From assembly GCA_948146395.1 (NCBI GenBank), contig OX411543.1:28101558-28165557 (forward strand): a stretch of 64,000 bases of DNA. Direction: 5' to 3'. The position numbers and the translations under genes were made by a program. Every line of letters begins with the position of its first letter. Position 1 is the stretch's first letter. Shown in pieces: positions 1 to 13,000 of the stretch. This stretch comes from Fragum whitleyi. Taxonomy: Eukaryota > Mollusca > Bivalvia > Cardiida > Cardiidae. Under the pieces are notes generated by a model. That model had not been told where the DNA came from and did no database searches. It saw only the letters and a list, made by a program, of their open reading frames with translations.

Positions 1-539
1 TTCCCACCATCCAGCACTCAACAGTCGAGTGTTGGCACCTGTAGGCGGTGCTCTTGTTAAATATTCTATCTGAGGGACCAACTGCTCATCCTTATTTAAC
101 TTTAAAGTTTGATATATGTTAATTTATATACATCTTTTTCCATTTCCTAAATGAGTGTTAGGCATACCAAAATCTTACAAATTTATTTGTATTATATTTA
201 CCTTGATATGGTAATCTGCATCATCATTCAATTTGAAAAGTCTATAAGATTTTGTCTTACAATGGTATAATTTAATTCTAGTTGTGTTCACCAAGATTAA
301 TGCTTTCTGATTGACTGAAAAATTGGTTTCATTACTCAATGGAAACAATTTTGATTATGCAGCTTTTTTGTCAGCTTCTATGCAAATAGACCCATAAAGA
401 ATCCATGTATTTGAGGCTTACTGTAATCTTTACACCTTTACTTTAAGAAATGAAATTATAAGATATGAAGAGAATTTTTGTTGATTTGCGTATTCATACA
501 CAGAGCTACAGATAGAGGGGGTATTTTAGATTTCAAATG

Positions 540-753
540 AGATTATTTCAACTATGCTTGATATTTGTCTCTCACCAATGGGTTGATAATCGTAGACCTA
601 TGTGAGATAGTAGCTGGAGACTAGGAAAGAATGTGATGGTTGTACTGGTAAGAGAAATACCAGCAATCCATTGTTAGGTGCTCCAGCCGCCGCGATATAA
701 CTGAAATAATGTTGAAAGCGGCGTTAAACTCCACTTAATCAATCAATCAACTA
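540..753 (+). mobile_element. tRNA-derived SINE-like repeat, copy 1
   Basis: It shares TTTGTCTCYCACCAATKGG, AGACCTATGTRAGATAG, TAGCTGGAGRCTAGGAAA, ATCCATTGTTAGGTGCTCCA and the tail GTTGAAAGYGG...TTAAAC with copies at about 10320-10590, 38262-38490 (minus) and 45267-45520 (minus). It ends in an (AATC)n run. The tRNA-like head is missing or decayed here. Confidence 0.65.
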
Positions 754-762
754 TGCTTGAAC

Positions 763-836
763 CAATCCTATTTTATGGGTACTCATTGGAATCGTCTCAT
801 CAAGACGATTCAAATGAGTACCCACAACATAGGGTT
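763..836. repeat. Foldback element, GTACTCATT family, copy 1
   Basis: Two arms (GGGTACTCATTGGAATCGTC and its near complement GACGATTCAAATGAGTACCC) form a hairpin of about 74 bases. Related hairpins are at 35329-35408 and 37988-38062, with half copies near 3930 and 14705. Confidence 0.75.
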
Positions 837-987
837 TCATTGAGAATTAAAGAATTAAGACTGGCTTTACCCCTTCTAATCTGTACCTCTGCATTCAGTG
901 TGGTTTGGTTCTTAGTTTCATTCCTCCATGAAATCAACAAATACTCTCTTCATCTCCTAATTGAAGGATGAAACTCTTGTTTTGTAG

Positions 988-1080
988 AAAGCTGGAGCTG
1001 TTTTACAGACCATGTTGAGAATCAGTGAAGTTAAAACTGAGTATATCTCTCTTACATCTTCTCCAATGAGTTTAACAGAA
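988..1080 (+). CDS. POLR3C: POLR3C exon (first in window)
   Basis: Exon of 93 bases, phase 0 to 0, after tttgtag and before gtaagt. It codes 31 residues including LQTMLRISEV, which fits the vertebrate segment just before IFRSLP. I found no earlier exon between 1 and 987, so the preceding one is outside the window. Confidence 0.9.
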
Positions 1081-4000
1081 GTAAGTTATAACAATTTCTT
1101 TAATGCTATTTGGTGTTTTATGGAGAAAAACAGTAGAATATCATTTGATAAACCCCTTGCCAAACCAGTGAAATTGCCATAAAATTATACTTCTTTCATT
1201 CACTTCAATATATTTGACATTATCTGACCAGGGCCTGATAAAACAAATCTCAAAGACGTCATGATGATAATGCCTTGCAATCACTGCAAAGTGACGCACT
1301 TTAAGTAAATGTCCCAAAATGTTCACATTTCATCCCATTTTATGCATTAAAGAAATGGAATAATCATTTTAGTTGCTTGTAAGATCACTAAATCTTTCAT
1401 TCATGAAAAACAAAAGTTATATTTTCACTTGTGGCTCTGCCACTTGTGAAAATGTAACTTTTGTTGTTCTCTGAATGAAAGATGAATGGATCCTATACTG
1501 AAACAAATGATTATACAATTACAGTGATCTTGAAATGGATCAAGCATACTCAAGATCAACCAAATTCTGGGCCTTCTCTGGGGGTTTCTTAATAGCCAAA
1601 TGCGAAAATGAAATGAATTTGGCGAAAAAAAAAATTGAAATTGGCAAAATGACTGTGACAAAAAAAATCCGAAATTTGACCCATCAGCGATTATTGATTT
1701 TGATATGGGCTGAGACACACTCACGAGTGACTAGCTATTAAATGAGGCAAAAGGCATGTGTGTCAACTAGTAACCTCTTGGCTACCCATAACACTTATGT
1801 GAATGTTTACAAAAATTAATTGTCAATAAAATGTTAATTGACATTTAAATGTGACGATGCGCTATATAAAAAAAACCATAAGATTTTATCAAGCACAATT
1901 TTTTAGAAGAAAAAAGGCTCCAAATTTGGCTCCTTAAATCCAAATTGGGCTCTATTTTTTTCGACTTGGCAAAAGTGTTGGCGAAAAGAAATTTCAGTCC
2001 AGAGAAGGCCCTGTGAATTGTTTGAGTCCTGATTGATAGGAATGAGCTAAATCTGTCCTACAAAGATGATGTAGTTCATTCTAATCTTACTTTTACACCC
2101 CTTCTCTTTTAAACATTAAGTAATTGTGTGAATAACTTGGTAAGGAATTGCTAAATTATTGATAATGAGATTCTAATTCAATTTAATTTAAGATAAACAT
2201 CACCAGGTCACCAGATTTTTAAGCTGGTAAATTTTAAAGAAAGGGTCATATTAGGTAGTTCCCTTTGGTTTGATTGGTCAAAAAACTTAAAATAGATAAT
2301 GAATTAACCCTTTGCTGTTTAATCCCTGCTTTTTACGTGCCTGTGATTTTATGATAGAGAAAACATTGTGAAAAAAGAAGAAATTGCTTCAGACAAGCAA
2401 TTTCTTCTTTTTCCACACTATTTTCTACCCTACTGAATGGTTATTTTTCAAATTCACTTTAAATTTTCATCTGCAAAACCAGTTGAATTTGGACAGGTCC
2501 AAAATTTTGTAAAACAAGAAAGTGATAAGCTGAGATCATCTAGAAATTGCTTTAAAAAAGGTACCCATCCTCTGAAAAGGGACCATCTTTGAAGTCCAAA
2601 TAAAGTTGACCTTAGTCAGCATGGATTGCCTTGACTGACTACATGTATTGTATAAACTATGGGGATGGTGCTGATTTTCTGAATCTAGATTGATCATTCT
2701 ACATTCCTGTATAGGAATGTTGGAAATGCGACCTCTGATTGACCTCTCCTGGAACAAATCTCTCTTTTTCATGAATCAATTTTACGAAGTTCTGAGACGG
2801 TCCCTTTTTAGCTCACCTAAGCACAAAGTGCTCAAAGTGAGCTGTTGTGATCATACAATGTCCGTCGTCTGTCATGCGTCGTCCACAATTTCTTTAAACA
2901 TCTTCTCCTCCTAAACCAGTGGTCCAATCTTGATGAAACTTGGCAGGGATGTTCCTTGGGTCAAGCTCTACCAAACTTGTTCAAATAAATGAAATCCACC
3001 CTTAACTTTCTCTTTACCCTTAACAAAAAGGGTAAAAAAATGAAAATCTTTAAAAATCCTCCATTCCAAAACCAAGGGGGCACACAGCTTTCATATTTGG
3101 TATGTAGCATCATCTAGTGGACCTCTACCAAGTTTGTTCATATCAAGACCCTTGGTTTATATTTGGGCTCCACCCAGGCGCATCTCTTTTAGCTCATCTG
3201 AGCACAATTGGTGAAAACAGGAAAACCTTCAAAAATCTTTTTCACTGAAAGCAGAAGGCTGACAGCTTTCATATTTAGTTTGTAGCATCATCTAGAGTAC
3301 CACTACCAAGTTTGTTCATATCAAGACCCTAGGATCACATTTGGGCTCCAGCCGGGTGCATCCCTTCTTTACAAAGAATCGAAGGGCAAAAAGACCTATC
3401 TGTCTTGCTCTTGCCTAAAAAATTCCAAGGTATTGATCTTAAATAGAAATTATCTCCTTTTTGACACCTGCCTATTTGATTAATGTGATGTCTCAGGGGT
3501 CAAAGAGATGCAGTTGAGCAATCTAGGACCATCATGGTCCTCTTGTTTGTGTAAGGGGTCAGAATTAATCATTTAGCAAGGTAGATTCACCTATCAAATA
3601 AAGGAGAAATCCTTTTGGGTGTCCCCAACTAACCTCTTCTAACATTATGGGTCACATATATTTTCTTTGTTTTACAGATATTTCAAGGATTACCTAAGGA
3701 CCAAAATATTACCAAGACAGTGTGTGAACAGTATTTAACCTTAATGGCTGATGACTCAGTATGTAAATGTTTGTATACAGTAAAACGTGAATAAAGCGAC
3801 CACTAAAGGGATCACCAAAAAGCTGTTGTTAAAGAAAATGGTTGCTTATTACACATTTTGTTTTGCAAATAAGAAACATAATTTGGAATGATTGTCTTTG
3901 TTATTGCGCATGTCTCAAAAATTCTATGTTGTTAAAACTCAACAAAATCGTCTCATTGAGTTTATTGCTTTGAACTTGTCAGTCGGTTGGTCTGTCCATC

Positions 4001-7000
4001 TGTAGACCATTTCTTTGTCGGGAGCATAGCTCAAAAAGTATGCAAGCTAGAATCATGAAACTTCACAGGTGGATAGATTTCATTTGGGAGAAGTGTGGTG
4101 CACAAGATCCTTAACTCTACTCATCATATTTTGTGAATTAATAGCCCTTTGATGGTTGACAAAGAATTGGCCATTGACCTGCTTTTATGGGGGGGGGCAT
4201 AATTGTTTTACAAACATCTCTTGTTTAGAGAGCGTTATTCATTCAATTCAAGTCAGGAATTTTGATTGACCTTGCCATTTATTTATAATTACAATAACCT
4301 CTAATATGAATAATATAAAATTTGATTTACTTCAGACAGGGTTCATTAGTAAAATTGGAGACAGTGGTGGAGGCATGTATTGTGTCAGTATCCTTTATAA
4401 CTCATTACCAGACATTATAAACTGGTCCAATATGGAAAAAAAAAAAAAACAGTTTAGAATAGATCTAGTTCAAAATGAAAAAAATAAAAATGCGGATGAT
4501 AATGTCAAAAATATGTTTAGCATTAGCTTGGATTGAGACTATTAAATGAACATAATACACAGATTAAATTTTAAGTTTGATGTATGCTCATCTTTTTATG
4601 CTAAAGTTTTCTCTAGTAAGAGTAAAATGATGATTTGATTGGCAGAATTTCTACTACATCGGCCATTGTGGTTATGGCCATACAGCAAAATATGGCTGGC
4701 ATTTTTTAATTGAATTGGGTTAGACATATGTTGAGGATCATTATCTTCAAGTCTGGTTCTTACAAAAGTTTACACTGCACATTCTGGCTGAACACAGAGC
4801 TTTGGAAGACAGCATAGGCTAAGATCAGACTGTGCAGATGTGCAGTTTGATCTTAGCATACACTTCTTGATTTCTAGTTATATTTGAGGAAAAAACTTGA
4901 GCCTGGTTGGTCGAAATATCTTCAAAATCTTTACATTGAAACAAGATCTAAATCAAGTAGCAGGGATCATTTTGGGTGGAGATATTGAGAGATTCTCTCA
5001 TTTGTCTGCCAGAAATCTCAATGAAACTGGCTTAATGTGAGAAAAATCACAAAGCCAAATGCAATTTAGTGAAGAATTTCATAAAATTTTTGCTAAAAAT
5101 CTTATTTCTCATTAAATTTGGCTAAATGAGATATTTTCCACATGAAATTCTGAGCCAGAATTAACTCTAAACCCTTTCCTGTTTTACAAAATTTTGGCCT
5201 GTCCAAATTCAAAGGTTTTGTAGACGAGAATTTAAAATGGATTTAATTTGAAAAATAACCATTCAGTGGGGTAGAAAATAGTGTGGAAAAAGAAGAAATT
5301 GCTTGTCAGAAGCAATTTCTTCTTTTTTCACAATGTTTTCTAAATGATGAAATCACAGGCTCGTAAAAAGCAGGGATTAAACCGCAAAGGGTTAAGTAGG
5401 ACATGGTTTAACATGATTTGTGCCTTAACATGTATCAGATATAATGAAAGCTTTAGACACTTTGTGTCAGGCTCATGTAGAATCTGTGGTCCAGGAGAGG
5501 TAAGTACTTATTACATTATCATTAGTTTATTTCTTAAACCTAAGAGCTTAAATTGTAATTACTAGGGTTTAGAATTAAACTGGTGACACACTGAAATGTT
5601 GTGGAAAAAAAGAAGAAAGCAACTGATGCAAATATTTTCCTTTTACAAGATAAGAAGTGAACTAATGATTTTATAAGAAAGTGTTGCAAATTTCAGATGG
5701 TTATCTTTAAATACCAGCTTTTGGTAAGAAAATGTTAAAAACAATGTAAGTAACGTGATGGTATAGGCAGTAACAACTGTTTCACACTCTTCACCATAAA
5801 AATATTAAAGTTAATTTAATGCCCCCACATTGAAAGATTGGGGGCATATTGTTTTACTGTTGTCTGTCTGTCTCTTTGCAAAACTAAACCACAAAACCTA
5901 AAATTGTGAATTACTTCAAGTCTATACAAGATACAAAGCTCTTAAATGGTATGATGATAGATCTTGATGGGGTGCATCTACAGGTTCTAAGGTCAAGGTA
6001 ATGTGCCAAAGTCAAGGTCATCTCATGATCTGTCATGGTCAAAGTTTTCAAAAATTTCCGTTTTGGGGGCATTCGTGTTCCACAAACACATCTTGTTCAA
6101 CTGTGCATTTCACAGAAATTTTTCCAAAGTTGATGATATAGATCAACCTAAATCATAGCCATATCTTTTTAAAAGTCATTCTGTCAAACTATTTTGAATT
6201 GTTATTCAATATATTTCTAGATGTTTTGGCTATGAACTTGTGTACCCTTTTTTTGTGTACTCATTCTGGACAGCTACTTTGACCACAAAGTCTCTGGTGC
6301 CTACATTTAAAAGTGCATATTATCAATTTCCTTTGTGCTTATGTTTTTTTATATGCTCCCCGTCCGTCCCCACCTATTTCTCCATAACCCCTGGGCCAAA
6401 TTGAATGAAACTTACCATGTGAACTCCCTCTGATATAGTGATGATGCTTCTGTTACGGTTTTTGGATTTGAGGCCTCGTCACGGGAAAAGGGGACTTAGG
6501 GTAAAAAACATTTTTTCCCAAATTTCTCCTAGTCTAACAGTCAGAATTTAGTGAAATTTCATATTTGAGTAGCAAATCAGATGCCCTTTACTATAAACAA
6601 TTTGAAATTAACGTAAAAAAATATATATTATGGAAAAAGGGGGCTTAATGTTTGTTACCTTTACATTAGATCGTAAAATACAGTTATTCTTTCATTTCTC
6701 CTAGTCTTATGCTCAGAATTTGATGAAATTTCACATTTGAGTAGCAAATCAGATGCCCTTTACCCTAAACTATTTGAAATTTGTGTGTTAAAATATGTCA
6801 TGCAAAAAGGGGGTTTAATGTTTGTTACCTTTATGTTAGCTGTATAAGATAACAGCTTATTTGAGTCTTTGAAATCTGACCACAGAGCATATCTCCTAAA
6901 GTATAATAGCTATCAACTTGAACATTTATGGGTGGATAGATCTCATGGAGGAGAAGTGCAGTGCACAAGAACTACAACTCTTACTTGCATAATTTTGGAG

Positions 7001-10000
7001 TTATTGCCCTTTGTTATTTTTGATACATAGATTTTGTCTGGAGCATATCTCCTAAAGTATAATAGCTATCAACTTGAAACTTTATGGTTGGATAGATCTC
7101 ATGGAGGAGAAGTGCAATACACCAGAACTATAACTCTTGCTTGCATAATTTTGGAGTTATTGCCCTTTGTTATTTTTAATACTTAGATTTAATAGGAGGT
7201 AAATCTCTGACAGTACAAAAGAATCTTTAATCTATTAGGCTTCAGTTTACTATCAAGCTTTTGTGGCTGGGGATGTCCATGTCCAACATGGCTATTGTTT
7301 TTGTGACAATGCCTTATTTGGGGAGCATAATCCGTCTCTGACGGCTCTTGTTTTTTAATATTTCCATTGGCAGAAAGCACATTCGGTATGCATACTACAA
7401 CAACAGATCCATGCAATGGCTCAAGAAATGAACAGCTGACATCTTAGATAATCCTTTGGATAATTTGTGTGGATAACTTAGTTGTAAAGAATTAAAAGAG
7501 GTATTTAAGGAATCTCCATAAAAAACTGAAGACAATATTTGTACAATAAATGTTTCTTTTACAAGTGGGTATAAAAATCTATAAAGTGTTCTTTATTGAA
7601 AATTTTCTTCAAATTTAAAGGACCTTATCTAATATAATGTCTTTTCTATTCCTATTCAGATTTGGATCAAAAAGTTTACGAATATTCCGAGTATTGATTT
7701 TAAAGAAACATTTGGAACAAAAACAGGTGAGAGAGCTTTATAATAGCCAGATAAGAGATTATGTATTTTAAAATCTTGTCTTTCTGAATAAAAATCTTGA
7801 TATAATACAGTAAATTCAAAGTGCTGAAAGCATTGGATGATATTATTAGTTTACGTAATTAATTTTGAAATTTACACTTTTTAAACTATTGCTGGATGAA
7901 TACAGGCAAAACAGGTAGTAAAGATCAGACTGCACATATTTGCAGACTAATCTTTGACTATACCTCCTGCAAAGGCAGTCAAATTGTAAGTTCAGCATGA
8001 CAATAATTACGAAAAATGAAAGACTTGAGTTTGAGCCTTTGTTTTACATTCACAATAGTATCACATTTTGCCTAACCATTTCCCACTTAAATTTGTGAGT
8101 CTTCTGACAACAGAACTTTGGACTTGCTGCAAATTCAATTAAAGAACAGTCAATTTCTTCTTTTCCCAGAATGTGCTACATAATTCTTTTTTTATAGGGT
8201 ATTTATATAGAGTATTAGCCCTTTTCCCCAATGTCCCTGAACTTCCTCCCTGTTTAGAAAATATTGTGGGGGATAAAAAAGGGAAAAATATGCTTGTATT
8301 AAGCATTTACTCTTTTCTCACAATATTTACCACTACATATGGGATATTCCATTCAACACTTTTAATTGTTGCCTGCATCCTTTCAATTTGAAACATTCTC
8401 TTATTTTGAATAAAGAGCAGAGAACTTATAAATGGTACAATATTTCCTCTTAAAATATCAACTCCCCAACTCCTAATAGTATCAGGTAGTTACCCCTACA
8501 TTTTTAATACGAAAACCCAATTCAGTTGAATGAAAATGGCTAAGTTCTGTGACACTTTGCTGGATTTAATTTGTCAGGAAATGGGTAATGAATAAAGGCT
8601 TCCTATCAATGTTTTAAAATAGCTCCAGGGAGCGTAAATTAACCCTTGTCATGCTGAACCCGAAATATATCTGCTGTGGCAGGAGCTATAGAAAAACATC
8701 AGCCTGCACATATGTTAGCCTACAACACCTGTTTCTCACTTTCAAACCAGAATTGTCAATATATTTAGTTTTTCAAATAAAAATTGACAGTTGGTACTTT
8801 CAGTGCTTTTTGCCCTTTGATTTTGATGAAAATTTTTAGCCTGACAAGGGTTAAGATATATATTTTTTATTCTTTATTTGTAGATTGAGGAAATGGCAAT
8901 GATTCCTGCCAAGGAGGCTAAAGAACTTCTCTATAACATGTTTGCTCAGAAGTTTGTTACTATTACAGTATGTACCATTAAATCTTAACACTTTCCTGTT
9001 TTACAAAATTTTGGACCTGTCGAAATTCAAAGGTTTTGCAGACGAAAATTTAAAGTGGATTTAATTTGAAAATAACCATTTAGTAGGGTAGAAAAAAGTG
9101 TGGAAAAAGAAGAAATTGCTCTTCAGAAGCAATTTCTTCTTTTTTCACGATGTTTTCTCAATCATAAAATCACAGGCACATAAAAGCAGGGATTAAACAG
9201 CAAAGGGTTAAAATAATCCATTGCTATATGTTACCTAGCTATATGTTTGAAGGCACTACCAGTATACATTTGTTGTAATGCAGAGTTCACTTAACCTTAT
9301 AATACTAAGATAAATGATCATTTTTAGTTTAAAATAACATGATTCTTTCAGTTGTTTTCAAAAAGAAGATTACCATTTTTATGCCCCCGATAGGGAGGCA
9401 TCATAAATTTGACTTGTCCGTCCGTCCGTCCGTCCGTCCGTCCGTCCGTCCGTCATTCCGTCCAAAAACTTTAACATTGGCCATAACTTCTAAATCAAAG
9501 CGGTGTCGGGGGCATTGTCATCTTACAGTGACAGCTCTTGTTAGCAATTGGTTGTGTATGTCACGCATTCTTGCGTAAATTTTTCTATCTCTTTTCCTAA
9601 ACCATTTGGCCAATTTTAACCAAACTTGGCAGAAATATTCCTTTGGTGGCCCTCTTCTTCAATTGTTTTATAAATTTTGATCAGCCGTAAGATATGGGCA
9701 TGGCTTGTTTTCTCTTTAGAATTTTTTAAAATCTTCTCCTCCCAAACCATTCGGCCAATTTCCATTAAACTTGCTGTGAATGTTCCTTGGATGACCCTTT
9801 ACTTTAATTGTTAAAAATCTTTTGATTGGATGTAAATGTGGATTTGGCTGGTTGTGGCTTATTTTCACATGAAAAATGTTTCTCCACTCATTGGTCTGAT
9901 TTCATCCAAACTTGGTATGAATGATCTGAAGATGACCCTTGTCTTTAACGAATAGTCTTTTGCTGTGTTTAACCATACAATTAATCTTTTATTCTATGAA

Positions 10001-13000
10001 CAACCAAGTCTAGATACTTCACTAATGGGTCTGCTAATTGTGAAAATATAGCTTTTGTTGTACACTCAATGTAAGATAAAGTCAACCTTACCTGAAACAA
10101 GTGGATATCCTCTATGTAGTAGATCAAGTTTCTACAGAAATTTTGTATTTTAGTAAAACCTAACAACTACTATATTTTGACTTCAGGAAATCTCTAAGAC
10201 CCCAGACCATGCTCCAGCCAGGACATTCTATCTGTTCAGAGTAGATATGGAACAGTTAGCTAGACTGCTGCTAGAACATTCATACAAGGTATTGGTTTCA
10301 TTATTTCTCTAACGAAGTACAGTTGGTAGCTCATCAGACATTCAATATCAAGGTCCCAGGTTTGATCCAGGATGATGTCACTCATTCTTTCTGACTATTT
10401 GTCTCCCACCAATTGGATGATAGTGCTAGACCTATGTAAGATAGCAGCTGGAGGCTAGGAAAAGGATGTTATTGTATTAGTGGTGTGAGAAATGCCAGGA
10501 ATCCATTGTTAGGTGCTCCAGCTGCTGCAATATACAAGAAAGATAGTTGAAAGTGGTGTAAAACCCTATTCAAACAAACAAACTTCTCTAACTCATGTTT
10601 TCATGTTCAGCACAATTTGTATTTGAATAGACAGCAGACTACCTCTTTGCAGTATTTTCTGCATTGTAAATGAGAAATTTCACCCTATCTGACGTCATCT
10701 ATAAAGGGCGAAATAAGTGACATCACAATGAACCTTGCATAGCAATCACATGCAAAATGACATGCTTTTACAAAAATGACTAGAATGTTCACATTTTGTC
10801 TCATTTTTCGCATAAAAGAAATAGAATAATCATTTGTTTTCGAGTAAGATAGATTAATATTTCATTGAGTGAACAACAAAAGCTATATTTTCACTCATGG
10901 CTTTACCACTCATGAAAATATAGCTTTTATTGTTCACTCAATGAAATATAAATCCATCTTTCACTGAAACAGACGATTATCCTCTATATCATCTTCTCTA
11001 CATCTGTCCATACATTACAATCTTATCAATGCAACTCTGTCATTTATGGATTAATTTGGATGTAACTTTCACAAAATGTTCCTAGTCACCTGACTTTGCC
11101 CATATTGTTGTGGATTGGTGAATTTCAATTTATGGAAAAAGGAGCCTTCGTGTGAAATTTCTTGTGAACACAACTCCTTCTCCATTTATGGACCGATTTG
11201 GATGAAACTTTCACAAAATGTTCCTAGTCACCTGACCTTGTGCTTATTGTGCTATTCTCTTGTGTCACAGAAATAGGCTGTTTTCTTGTAAAAACGAACA
11301 CTCTTTTAACTGGATCATCAATTTCCATGAAACTCACATACTGTTCAGTGTCATATGACCATGCGTATATTGCCATCATATGACTATGTGCATAGTGAAC
11401 TATGCAATGTCTTGGAAAAAGTGGCCTTATTTGAATTTTTTTTAACACAAATTGTTCATTTAAGATGAAAAGAAATAACTCTGCATTTAAGGATTTATTT
11501 GGTTGATACTTCCAAAGGTTATTCTTCATCTTGTGAACAGGAGCATATTTCCAACTTTCATTCTTACAATTCACCTTCACAGTAAAGGGGGAGTCATTTT
11601 AATGATAATCCTTTAGGCAGAGTATCTTGTGTCAATGGCACTCTTGATAACAAATCTTAATGTTGTACTTCAGGATATTAAATTATAAGATATTAAACTA
11701 TTTCTTTATTTCATTGAGGTATTAAACTAAAAACCTTATCACACTATGTATTCACACAGCGTAATGGGGTTTTTGGTTTCATATCATGTGTTTATTGATG
11801 ATCTTTTTTCAGGCCATGTCAAATACTATGTTGAAGAAAGAAGCTGAAACTAGGGATCACAGGTTGGTTGTCCCTTTATGGCTTATACATTTGTCAAATA
11901 TTTCATTTGTTACACAATAACAAAAATGGGTAGGTTGTTTAAACAGTCGTAACATATCCTTTGCCTTTCAGTAACTGGAAAACAAAATTTTAACCAACCC
12001 TGCATTCAAAGATGAAAAGGTTAATTAAGGTAAATTAATTAAACAAAATCCTTGTTCACTCAATAATTCAGACTAGCCTAAAATTCAGGTATATTTTTGT
12101 CATTCAGAAAAAATAAGTTTTTTAACTTTGTAATGTCTGAGGGTCATCACTTGCATTCATGGCCTTTTGTCACTATGCAACAATTCTTGTTTCTATAGGA
12201 AAATATTGAATAGTTGTGATAATTATCCAATTAAAAATGCCTGTGCTTGACATTTCCAACAATTTCATGTGTTGTTGATGGAAAGACATTGGGTACCTGA
12301 ACACTCACACAGTGCATTAAAATTAATTTTGAGTTGTGAATAGCCACTTTAGGTCCATAGCCATCTATTGAGTGCAATGTTAAGACTGATCAGACTGTGT
12401 GGCCGCACTGACTGAACTGAGTCTCAACAAGGCTCACTCGTGAAATTGTTGGAAATGTCATGCACAGACTCAAATGTAAATGTAAGATGAAGAAAAAAGT
12501 AAGCTTTTACCTACAATGAATTTATTGCATATCATAATTTTGAGATTTTGTGGTATCATTTAACAGGGCGTCAACTTCTGTCCTATATCCTATAGTTGTC
12601 CTATATTTTGATAGCTGTCCTATATTGTCCTATAATTCAAAGGTGTCCTATATAGTGAACACCTTTGCTATATTTCCAGGAGATAATATAGTGAAAAAAA
12701 AGATGGTCATTAATTCACTAGCTACAGCTCCATATTAAAGTGATACATTGTTGAAGTATCTGTAAAATATTGTACTATATTGAGATGATTGTATTTCTAT
12801 TATTAATTCAAAGAGCAATTGCTGGATAAACATTAGCTTTCCTAATTCAAATTGCCACTTTTGAGCTCAACTGAGCAAGAAATGCTCATGGTGGAATATT
12901 GTTATCATCCAATACCCGACCTCCTGCTTGCATCATCCACAATTTTTATGCCCCCCGTATCGAGAGATCGGGGGCATATTGTTTTACTCATGTCCGTCTG

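Larger units (their letters stand above)
1..987. other. POLR3C intron with SINE and foldback pieces
   Basis: Positions 1-60 resemble 21851-21912 (CCAGCACYCAACAG and GGTGCTCTTGTT), probably the end of a repeat. About 540-753 is a SINE-like copy. The remainder is AT-rich with no exon that I can support. Confidence 0.5.

Noticed and set aside
4388..4536. Continuation of the POLR3C frame after MYCV
   Set aside because: The extension has no similarity to RPC3, while splicing at 4388 to 5439 restores the family sequence NIMKAL...ESVVQER.
10320..10380. tRNA gene
   Set aside because: The two promoter-box motifs are present, but stems do not pair and the sequence belongs to a dispersed SINE with copies at 38.3 and 45.3 kb.
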